Shown in pieces: positions 8,791-16,909 of a stretch of 35,289 nucleotides of DNA (its first letter is position 1; every line of letters begins with the position of its first letter). Made by a program: the position numbers and the translations under genes. Below the pieces are notes generated by a model that worked only from the letters and a program-made list of their open reading frames with translations, was not told where the DNA came from and did no database searches. The DNA comes from Nitrospirota bacterium (lineage in GTDB: Bacteria > Nitrospirota > Thermodesulfovibrionia > Thermodesulfovibrionales > UBA1546), in NCBI GenBank assembly GCA_021824065.1, contig JAKALU010000012.1:1-35289 (forward strand). Direction: 5' to 3'.

Positions 8791-9021
8791 CTAATTCGCT
8801 GACTGGTTCTTTTTATATTCCCTTATAAGTTCTGCCATCCTGTCTTTTTTGCTTAGTTTTAACTTCTGGATTCTTTTCCTCTCGATCTCTTCTTCAGGTG
8901 TGAGATAAATTTTTTTGTCCATCTCTGCAAGTATTTCCTCAAGGCTTTTGTGCTCTTCTCCCAATTTCCTGTACTCCTCATTCCCTTTTAAGAGAATCTC
9001 TGCTATTTCCTGCTCTTTCAA
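8791..9021 (-). CDS. DUF465 (YdcH-like) small coiled-coil protein
   Basis: This is a short, highly charged, all-helical protein. The C-terminal half LTPEEEIERKRIQKLKLSKKDRMAELIREYKK fits DUF465, whose members are about 65-80 residues and have no firmly known function. The ORF track starts at the TTG at 9042; I prefer the TTG at 9021, which gives MKEQEIAEILLKG and has a near-perfect GGAGG five bases upstream. This start also removes the 20-base overlap with the oxidase gene and leaves a 1-base gap. Cotranscription with hemG and hemH is likely. Confidence 0.75.
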   Translation of the reverse strand: MKEQEIAEILLKGNEEYRKLGEEHKSLEEILAEMDKKIYLTPEEEIERKRIQKLKLSKKDRMAELIREYKKNQSAN

Positions 9022-9022
9022 A

Positions 9023-10393
9023 TTAACCTCCCTCCTTTCCAAATATCCTCTCAGCCAATTTATACGAATTCTCTATACAGTCGTTAACCCCAATGCCCTT
9101 GTATGCATTGCCTGTTAAATATATGTCCTTATGTTTTAAAAGCAGTTCATCGATTGTCTTGAGTTTACTACTATGTCCTGTATTATACTGGGGAATTGCC
9201 TTTTCATGCCTGTACACACGCACAAAATCAGGCTGCACCCTTATATCCATAATATTCTTTAGCTCTTCTGCAACAGTGTCTACCAGCCTGGCGTCATCCT
9301 GCATTGCAATCTCTGATGCCCGCGCACCACCGACCATGCTTCTTAAAAGCACATAGCCTTCTGGCGCCCTGTTCGGAAATATGCTCGAATCCCATAAAGT
9401 ACCGAGAATTCTTCTGTGTTCCCTGTAAGGAATGAGGAAACCAAATCCATTTAGATTATGAGCAATTCTCTCTTTCTTATACCCAAAGCATACAACCGAG
9501 ACAGAAGGGTATGGTATCTCAGCTACAATTGAAGAAAGACCCTTATCAAGATTCTTTAACATCTCAGATGCAGCATACGCAGGAGATGCAATGATAAGAA
9601 TCTCTGACTCAACAATTGAACCATCAGAAAGGTGAACGGCATAGCCTTTACTTTTTTTCTCCACAGAAACTACCTTGTTTCCAACCCTTAGTCTCTCTCC
9701 GAGAAAACTTTTCAGGGAATCTATAATCATCCCCATCCCGTTATAGAAAGAGGTAAGCACACCACCGGGCCCGGCGCTGACCTCTGGCTTTCCAGTCTTC
9801 TTAGCCTCCTTATTTAGTTTTATCATCCCTTTTATGAGGCTCCCGTATTTTTTCTCAAGCTCATATATCCTGGGGAAACAACTCCTCAGGCTTAATGCCT
9901 CTGGATTTCCTGCATAAATGCCTGATGCCAAAGGATCAATAAGTTTTTCATAGGCCTCTTTGCCAAGCCTCCTTTTTGCAAAGTCAGCAAGGGTTTCTTC
10001 GTTGTCTGCGCCTTTCGGAGCAAGAATCTCGTATAAAATCCTCAGACGTCCATAAAGACTCAGGAGATTTGAAGAAAAAAACGAAACAGGAGATTCAGGC
10101 AGAAGGTGCAGACTTTTGTCCGAAAAGATATATCTCTTTCGGGCTGCATCACTGCTTTTTAAAGGATTAAGCAAGAGCTTCAGGCTGAGTTCTATGGTCT
10201 TTGGCTTATTGTCAAGAAAACCGTTGACTCCACTTTCGCAGAGGAAACCATTTGCCTTTTCAGTCCATATCTTGCCGCCAGGCCTTTTTTCAGATTCAAA
10301 TATGATTACCTCTACTGACGGCTCTCGCTCCAGAATTGCATATGCAAGTGAAAGCCCTGAGATTCCTCCGCCAACAATAACTATTCTGCCCAA
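9023..10393 (-). CDS. hemG: Protoporphyrinogen oxidase (HemY/oxygen-type FAD enzyme)
   Basis: This FAD enzyme oxidises protoporphyrinogen IX to protoporphyrin IX, or coproporphyrinogen to coproporphyrin in the variant pathway. The 456 residues open with the dinucleotide motif VGGGISGLSLAYAI and the second motif FESEKRPGGKIWTE. They include the HemY-type stretches LIDPLASGIYAGNPEALSLRSCFPRIYELEKKYGSLIKG and the FAD-contacting C-terminus YLTGNAYKGIGVNDCIENSYKLAERI. It overlaps hemH by 13 bases, so the two last steps of haem synthesis are translationally coupled. Length is normal. It is the HemY-type oxidase, not the small flavodoxin-like HemG of Escherichia coli, although the symbol hemG is used for both. 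Confidence 0.93.
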   Translation of the reverse strand: MGRIVIVGGGISGLSLAYAILEREPSVEVIIFESEKRPGGKIWTEKANGFLCESGVNGFLDNKPKTIELSLKLLLNPLKSSDAARKRYIFSDKSLHLLPESPVSFFSSNLLSLYGRLRILYEILAPKGADNEETLADFAKRRLGKEAYEKLIDPLASGIYAGNPEALSLRSCFPRIYELEKKYGSLIKGMIKLNKEAKKTGKPEVSAGPGGVLTSFYNGMGMIIDSLKSFLGERLRVGNKVVSVEKKSKGYAVHLSDGSIVESEILIIASPAYAASEMLKNLDKGLSSIVAEIPYPSVSVVCFGYKKERIAHNLNGFGFLIPYREHRRILGTLWDSSIFPNRAPEGYVLLRSMVGGARASEIAMQDDARLVDTVAEELKNIMDIRVQPDFVRVYRHEKAIPQYNTGHSSKLKTIDELLLKHKDIYLTGNAYKGIGVNDCIENSYKLAERIFGKEGG

Positions 10394-11457
10394 CCAAGCT
10401 CCTTTATATTCCTTATTACTATATCTTTCAAAGCATCAATGAAAATTGGATGAGTATTTAAAGATTCTGTCCGTCTGAGATTAATACCAAGCCCCTCTGC
10501 CATTTGCTTATATAATATATCAATTTCGTAAAGTGTCTCAATATGGTCTGACACAAAACTTATCGGAACCACGAGAATATTCCTGACACCCTCATTGGCA
10601 AGTTCCCTGAGTTTTTTATCTGTTGACGGTCCAAGCCATTGGACAGGACCGCTCTTTGACTGATAACTGAGATGCCATTTTATTGCTATTCGCTTTGTAA
10701 CCTCCTCAATCGTCCCCATAATCTGATGCACGTATGGGTCGCCTTCGTCAATGAATTTTTGCGGAAGGCTATGGGCGCTGAAAAGCACGTGGACATCAAG
10801 ATTTGAGATTTGAGATTTGAGATTTGAGATAGTTATAAAAGATTCGAGCCCTTTTTTTATCACATCAACAAGCGCCTCAATATATAGTGGATGATTAAAC
10901 CATGAGGATATACAGAAGACTTCTATTGGATACTTTGATACAATTTCGCTGAGCTTGGAAAAAGACGAGCCTGATGTTGCAATAGAATACTGAGGATAAA
11001 GGCTCAGGGCAATAAGTTTCTTAATTCCTGCTTTATGTATTTCAGGAATTACTTCTCCTATTAAAGGATGCCAGTAGCGCATACCGACGCAGACCCTGAA
11101 AGACAGTTGGGAGTTGGGAGTTGGGTCTCCTTCGGCGACTCGCCGAGGAGAGAGTTCGGAATCTTTCGCTGAACGGTTAAGCGCTTTCTCCAGTGCTTTT
11201 GCCTGTGCAACTGTAATCTCAAATATCGGGGATTTGCCGCCTATGAGGCTGTAAAACTTTTTTGTTTTTTTAGCCCTTATTGTTGAAATTAACCATGCCA
11301 GAGGTTTCTGCAAAAATGAAGGGCCGAGCTGAATAATCTGCCTGTCTGAAAACAGGTTGAAAAGAAACGGTTTTACGGCCTGAAGCGAATCAGGTCCGCC
11401 GAGATTAAGAAGGATAACACTTATGGTCTCTTTGTCATTTTTATCTGCCAATATCAA
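10381..11457 (-). CDS. hemH: Ferrochelatase with two repeat-derived insertions
   Basis: This enzyme inserts Fe2+ into protoporphyrin (or coproporphyrin). Family hallmarks: VILLNLGGPDSLQAVKPFLFNLFSD at the start, VGMRYWHPLIGEVIPEI, the catalytic-His motif FSAHSLPQKFIDEGDPY, LGPSTDKKLRELA, and the C-terminal FVSDHIETLYEID with the catalytic Glu. At 358 residues it is longer than common ~310-320-residue bacterial enzymes. The excess falls in two low-complexity stretches absent from the family pattern: DSELSPRRVAEGDPTPNSQLSF (around residue 100) and ISNLKSQISNLD (around residue 215). Both coincide with short DNA repeats (see repeats at 10801 and 11105). The catalytic motifs are intact, so I expect it to be active. 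Confidence 0.94.
   Translation of the reverse strand: MILADKNDKETISVILLNLGGPDSLQAVKPFLFNLFSDRQIIQLGPSFLQKPLAWLISTIRAKKTKKFYSLIGGKSPIFEITVAQAKALEKALNRSAKDSELSPRRVAEGDPTPNSQLSFRVCVGMRYWHPLIGEVIPEIHKAGIKKLIALSLYPQYSIATSGSSFSKLSEIVSKYPIEVFCISSWFNHPLYIEALVDVIKKGLESFITISNLKSQISNLDVHVLFSAHSLPQKFIDEGDPYVHQIMGTIEEVTKRIAIKWHLSYQSKSGPVQWLGPSTDKKLRELANEGVRNILVVPISFVSDHIETLYEIDILYKQMAEGLGINLRRTESLNTHPIFIDALKDIVIRNIKELGWAE
10801..10830. repeat. 7-bp tandem repeat inside hemH
   Basis: ATTTGAG is repeated four times plus two bases (30 bases). On the coding strand it encodes ISNLKSQISNL, an insertion in ferrochelatase just before the VHVLFSAHSLP active-site strand. A 7-base unit shifts frame each copy, but the whole insert keeps the gene open because none of the three frames of the unit contains a stop. 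Confidence 0.8.
11105..11150. repeat. 7-bp tandem repeat plus palindrome inside hemH
   Basis: AGTTGGG is repeated three times (11105-11125) and is followed by a near-palindrome, CTCCTTCGGCG ACT CGCCGAGGAG. The coding strand reads SPRRVAEGDPTPNSQL. The stretch interrupts the ferrochelatase sequence before FRVCVGMRYWHP, while the gene stays in frame. Confidence 0.75.
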
Positions 11458-11554
11458 TCCTTATGGTTTTCTTATATCTCCTCAGATTGCTTATGTGCAT
11501 CTTTTAATGTTTCTAAAAGCTTATATTATTTTCTTGTGCAATTCAATATAGGAT

Positions 11555-12472
11555 TCAAACAGTGATTTTTAATAATACCTCATCAACACTTATATTTGAA
11601 ATATCCTTCCCTTTTCCGATGAGCGGGATATGTATAATCCCTTTGTTAGGCGAAGGAACTGACTGTTTCATTATCCCCTGATTGGCATCGCCCCAGAGGG
11701 AGATAACTGTTATAGGAAAAAATACATCAAGGTAATATGTTATTGATAGCACCCCCCCGTCTGGCGCAATGAGGATATTGCATCGGTTTTTAATCATGGA
11801 AAGCATTTCCAAAAGATTCGTTTCTCCTCTCAGGTCTAAGATTGATGGCAAATTGAAAGAGTCTGTTTTACCAAGGCCAAACAGTATAATTTTCGTATCT
11901 AATTTTTCAGAAAGTTTTTCAAAGAGTTTTTTCCAGTTATCTATTGGCCAGTCTTTTTTGTAGCCATAGAACTGCCGGGTCTCTGTGTTTATGTGAGCTC
12001 CTATATAAAATAACTGCTTGTCCAGATTAAAGCGCTTCCACAAATCATCATATTCATTTTTCCATCTCAGTTTTGGGGTAAGTTTTCCTATCTGCCATGA
12101 CAGCCACTTTGTTGGATTAATTTTTTCAAATAAGATGTCATAGTCAGTCCCTTTGATATTTAATCTTTTTAGTGAATCTTTAACATCTACAGGGGTTCCC
12201 CTCTGCCACCACGGCACACTAATAACATCGGCGTCCCCGAGTAAATGAAATGCATCTTCCAGTTCTTTCCTTGTGATAAAGGTTATCTGTGCATCGGGTA
12301 TAAAGTTTTTAATTCTCTGCACTAAGGCATAAAGTCCAAGGGCTATGTCCCCGAGACCCCTATTCCAGACAACAAGGAATTTTCTCTTGTCATCCTTTAC
12401 TGCTTTTTTCAGTAAGCGGTCAAATTCATTTCCTCTAAGCTTTTTAAGGAGATTAGTTATCATTTGCTCCAT
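11555..12472 (-). CDS. GT9 (heptosyltransferase-like) protein, divergent
   Basis: This 305-residue protein has a GT-B-like layout. The N-terminal domain begins with FLVVWNRGLGDIALGLYALVQRIKNFIPDAQITFITR, matching the GT9 pattern of a loop GxGD followed by a helix. The C-terminal half has ILDLRGETNLLEMLSMIKNRCNILIAPDGGVLSITYYL, matching the GT9 donor-site region, in which most family members have a D(S/T)GP(M)H motif. Here that motif is changed to DGGVLSI, so the donor specificity may differ or the enzyme may be impaired. It ends the minus-strand LPS cluster. A second Met (residue 4) is an alternative start. Confidence 0.6.
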   Translation of the reverse strand: MEQMITNLLKKLRGNEFDRLLKKAVKDDKRKFLVVWNRGLGDIALGLYALVQRIKNFIPDAQITFITRKELEDAFHLLGDADVISVPWWQRGTPVDVKDSLKRLNIKGTDYDILFEKINPTKWLSWQIGKLTPKLRWKNEYDDLWKRFNLDKQLFYIGAHINTETRQFYGYKKDWPIDNWKKLFEKLSEKLDTKIILFGLGKTDSFNLPSILDLRGETNLLEMLSMIKNRCNILIAPDGGVLSITYYLDVFFPITVISLWGDANQGIMKQSVPSPNKGIIHIPLIGKGKDISNISVDEVLLKITV

Positions 12473-12498
12473 TATTTTTCACTGGAGATGTCCTAAAC

Positions 12499-12570
12499 TG
12501 TCATGCTGAACTTGTTTCAGCATCTCCTTTCTTTTAAAAAACAGACCCTGAAATAAATTCAGGGTGACAT
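12499..12570. repeat. Dispersed palindromic repeat (TGTCATGCTGAA type)
   Basis: TGTCATGCTGAACTTGTTTC at the left faces the inverse of GACCCTGAAATAAATTCAGG at the right. Each arm is itself nearly self-complementary (CTGAAxxxxTTTCAG), giving a cruciform-like structure with TGTCA at both outer ends. It fills the 146-base gap between the O-antigen ligase and the GT9-like gene. Similar palindromes are common dispersed repeats in bacteria with abundant MITE-like elements. Confidence 0.65.
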
Positions 12571-12618
12571 TTTTATAACCCTTCGTAGGCTGATGGCTCA
12601 CGTGTTTCATTGCACAAC

Positions 12619-13761
12619 TTACCTTTTGGAAGCAAGCCCAATCATCAGACCTGTTAAAAGAGCGAATACGATTGCATGTTCATGGTGGAGGGTAGTATCA
12701 AAAATTCCCACAACAAAAGTGACTAAAAACCCTCCCAATGCACTGTATTTTACTCCCTTCTCGAATCCAGATGCTGTTTTAGTCTTTGCGAACTTATAAA
12801 GAAAACCTGATATTATCAGGAAGAGTGAAATAAGTCCGAACATCCCCATCTGCGATGCTGTCTGGAAATAAACGCTATGTGCGTCAAAATAGGTTGCTCC
12901 AGGCTCTGCAGTGTAACTAAGAGGGAAGGTATACTTGAAATGATTCAGTCCTATCCCGATAACGGGATTATCTTTCAATAGATCGAGGGCATACTGCCAT
13001 ATGTAAAATCGGCTAATAAGTGATTGGGTAGCCATGAGTTTCGTCCACATCGGTTTATATAAATAGACAGCTAAAAAACTGAGGGCGACAATGCCCGCAA
13101 AAATTAAAAGAGAGATTCTTGGCCTCTTTGGGGCAAATAGCAAAATACCGATAAAGATAAAAAATCCCAGAAAAGAGGCTCTCATTGCGGTCATGATAGC
13201 TGCAATCATAGTTAAAGACAAAAAGATACCAATAATACTTTTCTGAAATTTAGTTTCCCTGTCAGAAAATACAATAATACTGACCATGGAGATTATCACA
13301 ATAATAAGATACATGGCAGTATAATTCTGGTTCCCGAGTGTATGTATCTCAAGTTGTCTGTGCATTCCGATCGAATGGGGTATCGCAAGGATTGCAGCCA
13401 GTGTCGTTGAAAGATAAAGACCCCAGAGTATAATCCTGCTATGTTTAGCATTAGCTATACTGCAGGCAACAAAGAAAGATATCGTATAGAAAAAAATATC
13501 TTTAACACCGCTGAGGCTTTTAACTGGATTATAAGCGAATATACTGCTTATCAAACCCGCCAGGAGAAGAGATATAAAACCATAATGGATTATAGATAAC
13601 TTTAATGTTACCTCTTTTCTGTATAACTGGATGAGTAAAATGAATAAAAGGAGAAGAAGGCTTATGGTTTTCAATGACTCGGAAAAAGGCAGGAATATAA
13701 CCACTAAAAGTGTTACAACGAGCTTTATTTTATCAAGGCTTGAAACAGATGATTTCAACAT
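12619..13761 (-). CDS. O-antigen ligase / Wzy-type membrane polymerase
   Basis: This 380-residue protein consists mostly of hydrophobic segments (I count about 10-12 possible membrane helices). It carries the Wzy_C/WaaL large-loop pattern, with ALDLLKDNPVIGIGLNHFKYTFP followed by DAHSVYFQTASQMGMFGLISLFLI; the DAHS-type His is conserved in O-antigen ligases. Such proteins transfer polymerised O-antigen from undecaprenyl diphosphate to lipid A-core in the periplasm. Within an LPS-core cluster a ligase role (WaaL) is more likely than a polymerase, but sequence alone does not separate the two. It lies 10 bases downstream of the CgeB-like gene. Confidence 0.8.
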   Translation of the reverse strand: MLKSSVSSLDKIKLVVTLLVVIFLPFSESLKTISLLLLLFILLIQLYRKEVTLKLSIIHYGFISLLLAGLISSIFAYNPVKSLSGVKDIFFYTISFFVACSIANAKHSRIILWGLYLSTTLAAILAIPHSIGMHRQLEIHTLGNQNYTAMYLIIVIISMVSIIVFSDRETKFQKSIIGIFLSLTMIAAIMTAMRASFLGFFIFIGILLFAPKRPRISLLIFAGIVALSFLAVYLYKPMWTKLMATQSLISRFYIWQYALDLLKDNPVIGIGLNHFKYTFPLSYTAEPGATYFDAHSVYFQTASQMGMFGLISLFLIISGFLYKFAKTKTASGFEKGVKYSALGGFLVTFVVGIFDTTLHHEHAIVFALLTGLMIGLASKR

Positions 13762-13771
13762 TCCACCCTTA

Positions 13772-14704
13772 TCATGCCTTTAAACTTTGAATTGCACTTA
13801 TTAGTTTTTTTGCACGATGCGTATATGTGTGTTCGGACAATATTTTTTTGTATGCGTTCTCTGCAATCTTTCGCCTCTCGTCAGAATTATTTATATGATA
13901 TTTTATTTTTTCCATACAATCATTAATATCTTTAAACATAATGATTTCCTCTCCTTCAATAAAATCATCCTTAGCATGGACCCTTTCATCAGATAACAGA
14001 AAACCTCCGCATGCAGGAATGCCGAAGCACCTTTCAGGAAGCCCCCAGCTTTTTATTTCGTACCTGTCAGCAGCACACCCATAGTTTATGTTTATCTTAC
14101 TCTTTTGTATTAATTCTACCTGGGCAGCAAAATCTAAATTTTTACTATCAACGAAATTGTAAGTAATATTATCTTTTTTGAGTAATTCACCCAGGGATTG
14201 AAGAAATTCAACTCTCTTTTTATGTTCGGGGCATTTTACAGCATCAATATTCCCGATAAATGAAACGTCTGTTTCATACATGTCAGGATTTCTTAAAGAT
14301 TCCAGAGTAGTGTTACGTAAATTATATCTGCTCGTCCATGCCGCATTAGGAAGATAAAGGATTTTGACTCTTGAGCTTGATAGGCCTTGAATAGAGTGTG
14401 TGGCAAAAATATCAATAAGTCCTAACTTTAATATAGCTGACAGTTTCCATTTCCTTGCACCAATATTTGGCATATCGAGGCACCATGTAACCCTTGGGAT
14501 GCCGGTCTTCCTGAGTTTAAACGATAAATTTAAAAACTTTAATTCTTCTTTAATGATCTGCTTGAATTCAAAAATAACTGCGTCTACCTTGTTAGACTGA
14601 ATGTCATTTATATCCCATAAATTGTAGACGACATTATGTTCCAGTTCCTGCAATGCTTCCTCAAGTCTCTCATTCTTATGTCTGTAATTTAATAGTATTT
14701 TCAT
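13772..14704 (-). CDS. CgeB-like glycosyltransferase
   Basis: This 310-residue protein shows the CgeB/YkvP-type GT-B pattern (glycosyl transferase family 1_2). The N-terminal domain has VTWCLDMPNIGARKWKL and IDIFATHSIQGLSS. The C-terminal domain has ININYGCAADRYEIKSWGLPERCFGIPACGGFLLSDE and the tail LSEHTYTHRAKKLISAI, both typical of this group. Substrate unknown; the position between the ligase and a GT9 gene places it in LPS or polysaccharide assembly. 13 bases separate it from the upstream GT9 gene. Confidence 0.75.
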   Translation of the reverse strand: MKILLNYRHKNERLEEALQELEHNVVYNLWDINDIQSNKVDAVIFEFKQIIKEELKFLNLSFKLRKTGIPRVTWCLDMPNIGARKWKLSAILKLGLIDIFATHSIQGLSSSRVKILYLPNAAWTSRYNLRNTTLESLRNPDMYETDVSFIGNIDAVKCPEHKKRVEFLQSLGELLKKDNITYNFVDSKNLDFAAQVELIQKSKININYGCAADRYEIKSWGLPERCFGIPACGGFLLSDERVHAKDDFIEGEEIIMFKDINDCMEKIKYHINNSDERRKIAENAYKKILSEHTYTHRAKKLISAIQSLKA

Positions 14705-14717
14705 GAGTATTTTTACC

Positions 14718-15830
14718 TTAATCTTTTAGTATATGTTCTACTTCAGCGATCGCCTCTTTGATTGTTATCTGTTCCATACACTTAGGATTATCGCAGTTTT
14801 TCCCGATGCATGGGTTGCATACCATTGATTTAGCAATCACCTTAAATTTTCCAAGAGCTTTATACGGTCCACAGAGGTCGGGATCTGTGGGAGAAAACAG
14901 GGCTATGGTCGGGGTCTCAAGGGCGAATGCTATGTGCATCGGGCCTGTATCATTGGTGATAAAAATATTCATTTTTTCTATTATGGCAGCAGTCTCTCTA
15001 ATAGTTAGCTTTCCAGCAAGGCTGATAGCACTATCTATCTTTGAAGCAACCTTATCAGCCAATTCTGCCTCATTACCATTGCCTGTCAGTAAGACTGTAC
15101 ATTTAAATCTCTTAACCATTTCATTGCCCAGATTAATGAAATTATCTGCAGGCCAGCACTTGTAAGGTTTTTGTGCACCGGGGTGTAAGCCTACTATGAG
15201 AGAGCCTTCAATAATGCCTTTATCTTTAATTAATTGTTTTGCCCATTCTCTGTCCTTCTTGGTCAGAAACATCTCAATTGCTTTTTGTTTTGCAACCGCA
15301 CCGATCTGTTTAACAAGGGCTAATCTTGCTTCAACTCCATGTAAGTTCTCAGGCAGCATAACAGGATTTGTGAGGATAAAGTCAAGTCCTTTGCACTTGC
15401 CGTTTACACCGATAATCTTACTTGCCCCTGTAAAAAACGCTAATGGCCATATAATACGGTCAGATGCATGAAATACAAAAGCGACCTCGAACTTTTTCTG
15501 CCTGAGTGCCTTTAACAGAGTTGTCAATGAAGATATCCCCCTTAATCCCCGTCTGAAAATAAATAGTTCATCTATATTTGGATTCTCTTTTAAAAGTTCG
15601 AACCCGATAGGGTTTGTCAGAACACCAATATAACATCCTTGATATGTTTCCTTTAGCGCCCTGATTGCAGGTGTTCCCCATAAGGTATCGCCAATGCCTG
15701 TTGTGCTTATTATTAAAAACTTTAAAGGAGATGTATGGAAAAGATTTTTCCTCACGAGATTAAACTTTTTAGATATAAAAATAACAGTTTTAATCGCCCC
15801 GATCTTTACTCTGTTAATTATTCTTTTCAT
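14718..15830 (-). CDS. GT9 heptosyltransferase-like protein
   Basis: This 370-residue GT-B enzyme transfers a sugar, usually L-glycero-D-manno-heptose, onto the LPS inner core on the cytoplasmic face of the inner membrane. Signatures: FLIISTTGIGDTLWGTPAIRALKETYQGCYIGVLTN, VGLHPGAQKPYKCWPADNF, FITNDTGPMHIAFALETPTIALFSPTDPDLCGP, and a Cys-rich end MVCNPCIGKNCDNPKCME. The DTGPMH motif is the GT9 nucleotide-sugar site. Its place next to two more GT9 genes suggests successive heptose additions, but family similarity alone does not fix the substrate. Confidence 0.88.
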   Translation of the reverse strand: MKRIINRVKIGAIKTVIFISKKFNLVRKNLFHTSPLKFLIISTTGIGDTLWGTPAIRALKETYQGCYIGVLTNPIGFELLKENPNIDELFIFRRGLRGISSLTTLLKALRQKKFEVAFVFHASDRIIWPLAFFTGASKIIGVNGKCKGLDFILTNPVMLPENLHGVEARLALVKQIGAVAKQKAIEMFLTKKDREWAKQLIKDKGIIEGSLIVGLHPGAQKPYKCWPADNFINLGNEMVKRFKCTVLLTGNGNEAELADKVASKIDSAISLAGKLTIRETAAIIEKMNIFITNDTGPMHIAFALETPTIALFSPTDPDLCGPYKALGKFKVIAKSMVCNPCIGKNCDNPKCMEQITIKEAIAEVEHILKD

Positions 15831-15844
15831 TTTGAATTTCTGGG

Positions 15845-16897
15845 CTATAAAATGCCATTGCTTTCTATTAGTTCCAGAATATCTTCAGGGGATATTGCAT
15901 CCACACTTTTACCTTTGTCTAAAGCAAACTGCTTTTCTCCTATGGGCATCCACCTGTCCAATATCTGTTGCTGACCCCAGAGCGATATGGTTTGAGTCTG
16001 CACCGCTGCACCCACATGCATTGCCCCTCCTTCTCCACATACTAATAGAGCGGCATCTTTCACAAGAGCTGCAAAGTCCATAACTTTTGGAGTAGGAAAA
16101 TAAAAAGATCTGCCGTTAATTTGTTTAGAAAGATTTATGGCCTTGTCCATATCTGAGGAGGTTGAAGAAATCAAACACACTGCGCCATACTTCTTTGATA
16201 AACCATCTCCAAGTTTTTTGAATCTCTGCAAAGACCATGTACATTCCGGTCTATTATTACTGATGTTGAATACCACTATCTTGTCATGAGGGGAAATGTT
16301 ATTTTCTTTGAAGAAATCCTTCACTTTTTTTCTCGACTCCTGTATTGGTTCAATACTTATGTCCCTTACAGGGTTACTAATATCAAGCGCCTTCGCAAAC
16401 TCAAGCAATGAATCTACGATATGCATAGAATTCCAATTTTCTGGCATCTTAACGGGAAAATTATAGCACGACTGCAAAGGATGCCATTTTTCTGGCTTGC
16501 ATCCCATCCGGAATTTTGCACCACTTATGGATGTTATATAAGCCAGCAGAGATGAAAATCCAGGCTTAGCAGCTATAGCAAGATCAAAACTTCTTTTATT
16601 CTGGTTTAATAACCGCCGGTATCCAATGTATTTATTTTTAGAGAAGCCTTGTTTTTTGTAAACAATCACTTCATTTATAAAACTTGTCCCTTCTAAGATT
16701 TCACTGTTTGACTCATCTGCAAGTACTGTTATATACGCATTGGGAAACTCACGGCGCAAGGTCTTCAGCAACGGAATAGCGCATATCATATCGCCTATGT
16801 TTTTCCTTCGGATTACAAGGATATCTTTAATACCTTCCTTCGAAAAATCCGCAGGTTTATTAAGGCGATATAATTTTTCCCAGAGTAATTTTTTCAA
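15845..16897 (-). CDS. GT9 heptosyltransferase-like protein
   Basis: This 350-residue protein has the GT9 N-terminal pattern ILVIRRKNIGDMICAIPLLKTLRREFPNAYITVLAD and the C-terminal donor-site region LLVCGEGGAMHVGAAVQTQTISLWG. The usual DTGPMH is changed to EGGAMH. The start is TTG with a GGAG Shine-Dalgarno six bases upstream. It ends in TAG, relevant to the amber question in the island. The gene lies 12 bases from the next GT9 gene; all three GT9 genes are spaced 12-14 bases apart, so they form one transcript. Confidence 0.85.
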   Translation of the reverse strand: MKKLLWEKLYRLNKPADFSKEGIKDILVIRRKNIGDMICAIPLLKTLRREFPNAYITVLADESNSEILEGTSFINEVIVYKKQGFSKNKYIGYRRLLNQNKRSFDLAIAAKPGFSSLLAYITSISGAKFRMGCKPEKWHPLQSCYNFPVKMPENWNSMHIVDSLLEFAKALDISNPVRDISIEPIQESRKKVKDFFKENNISPHDKIVVFNISNNRPECTWSLQRFKKLGDGLSKKYGAVCLISSTSSDMDKAINLSKQINGRSFYFPTPKVMDFAALVKDAALLVCGEGGAMHVGAAVQTQTISLWGQQQILDRWMPIGEKQFALDKGKSVDAISPEDILELIESNGIL

Positions 16898-16909
16898 AAG
16901 ATCTCCACT

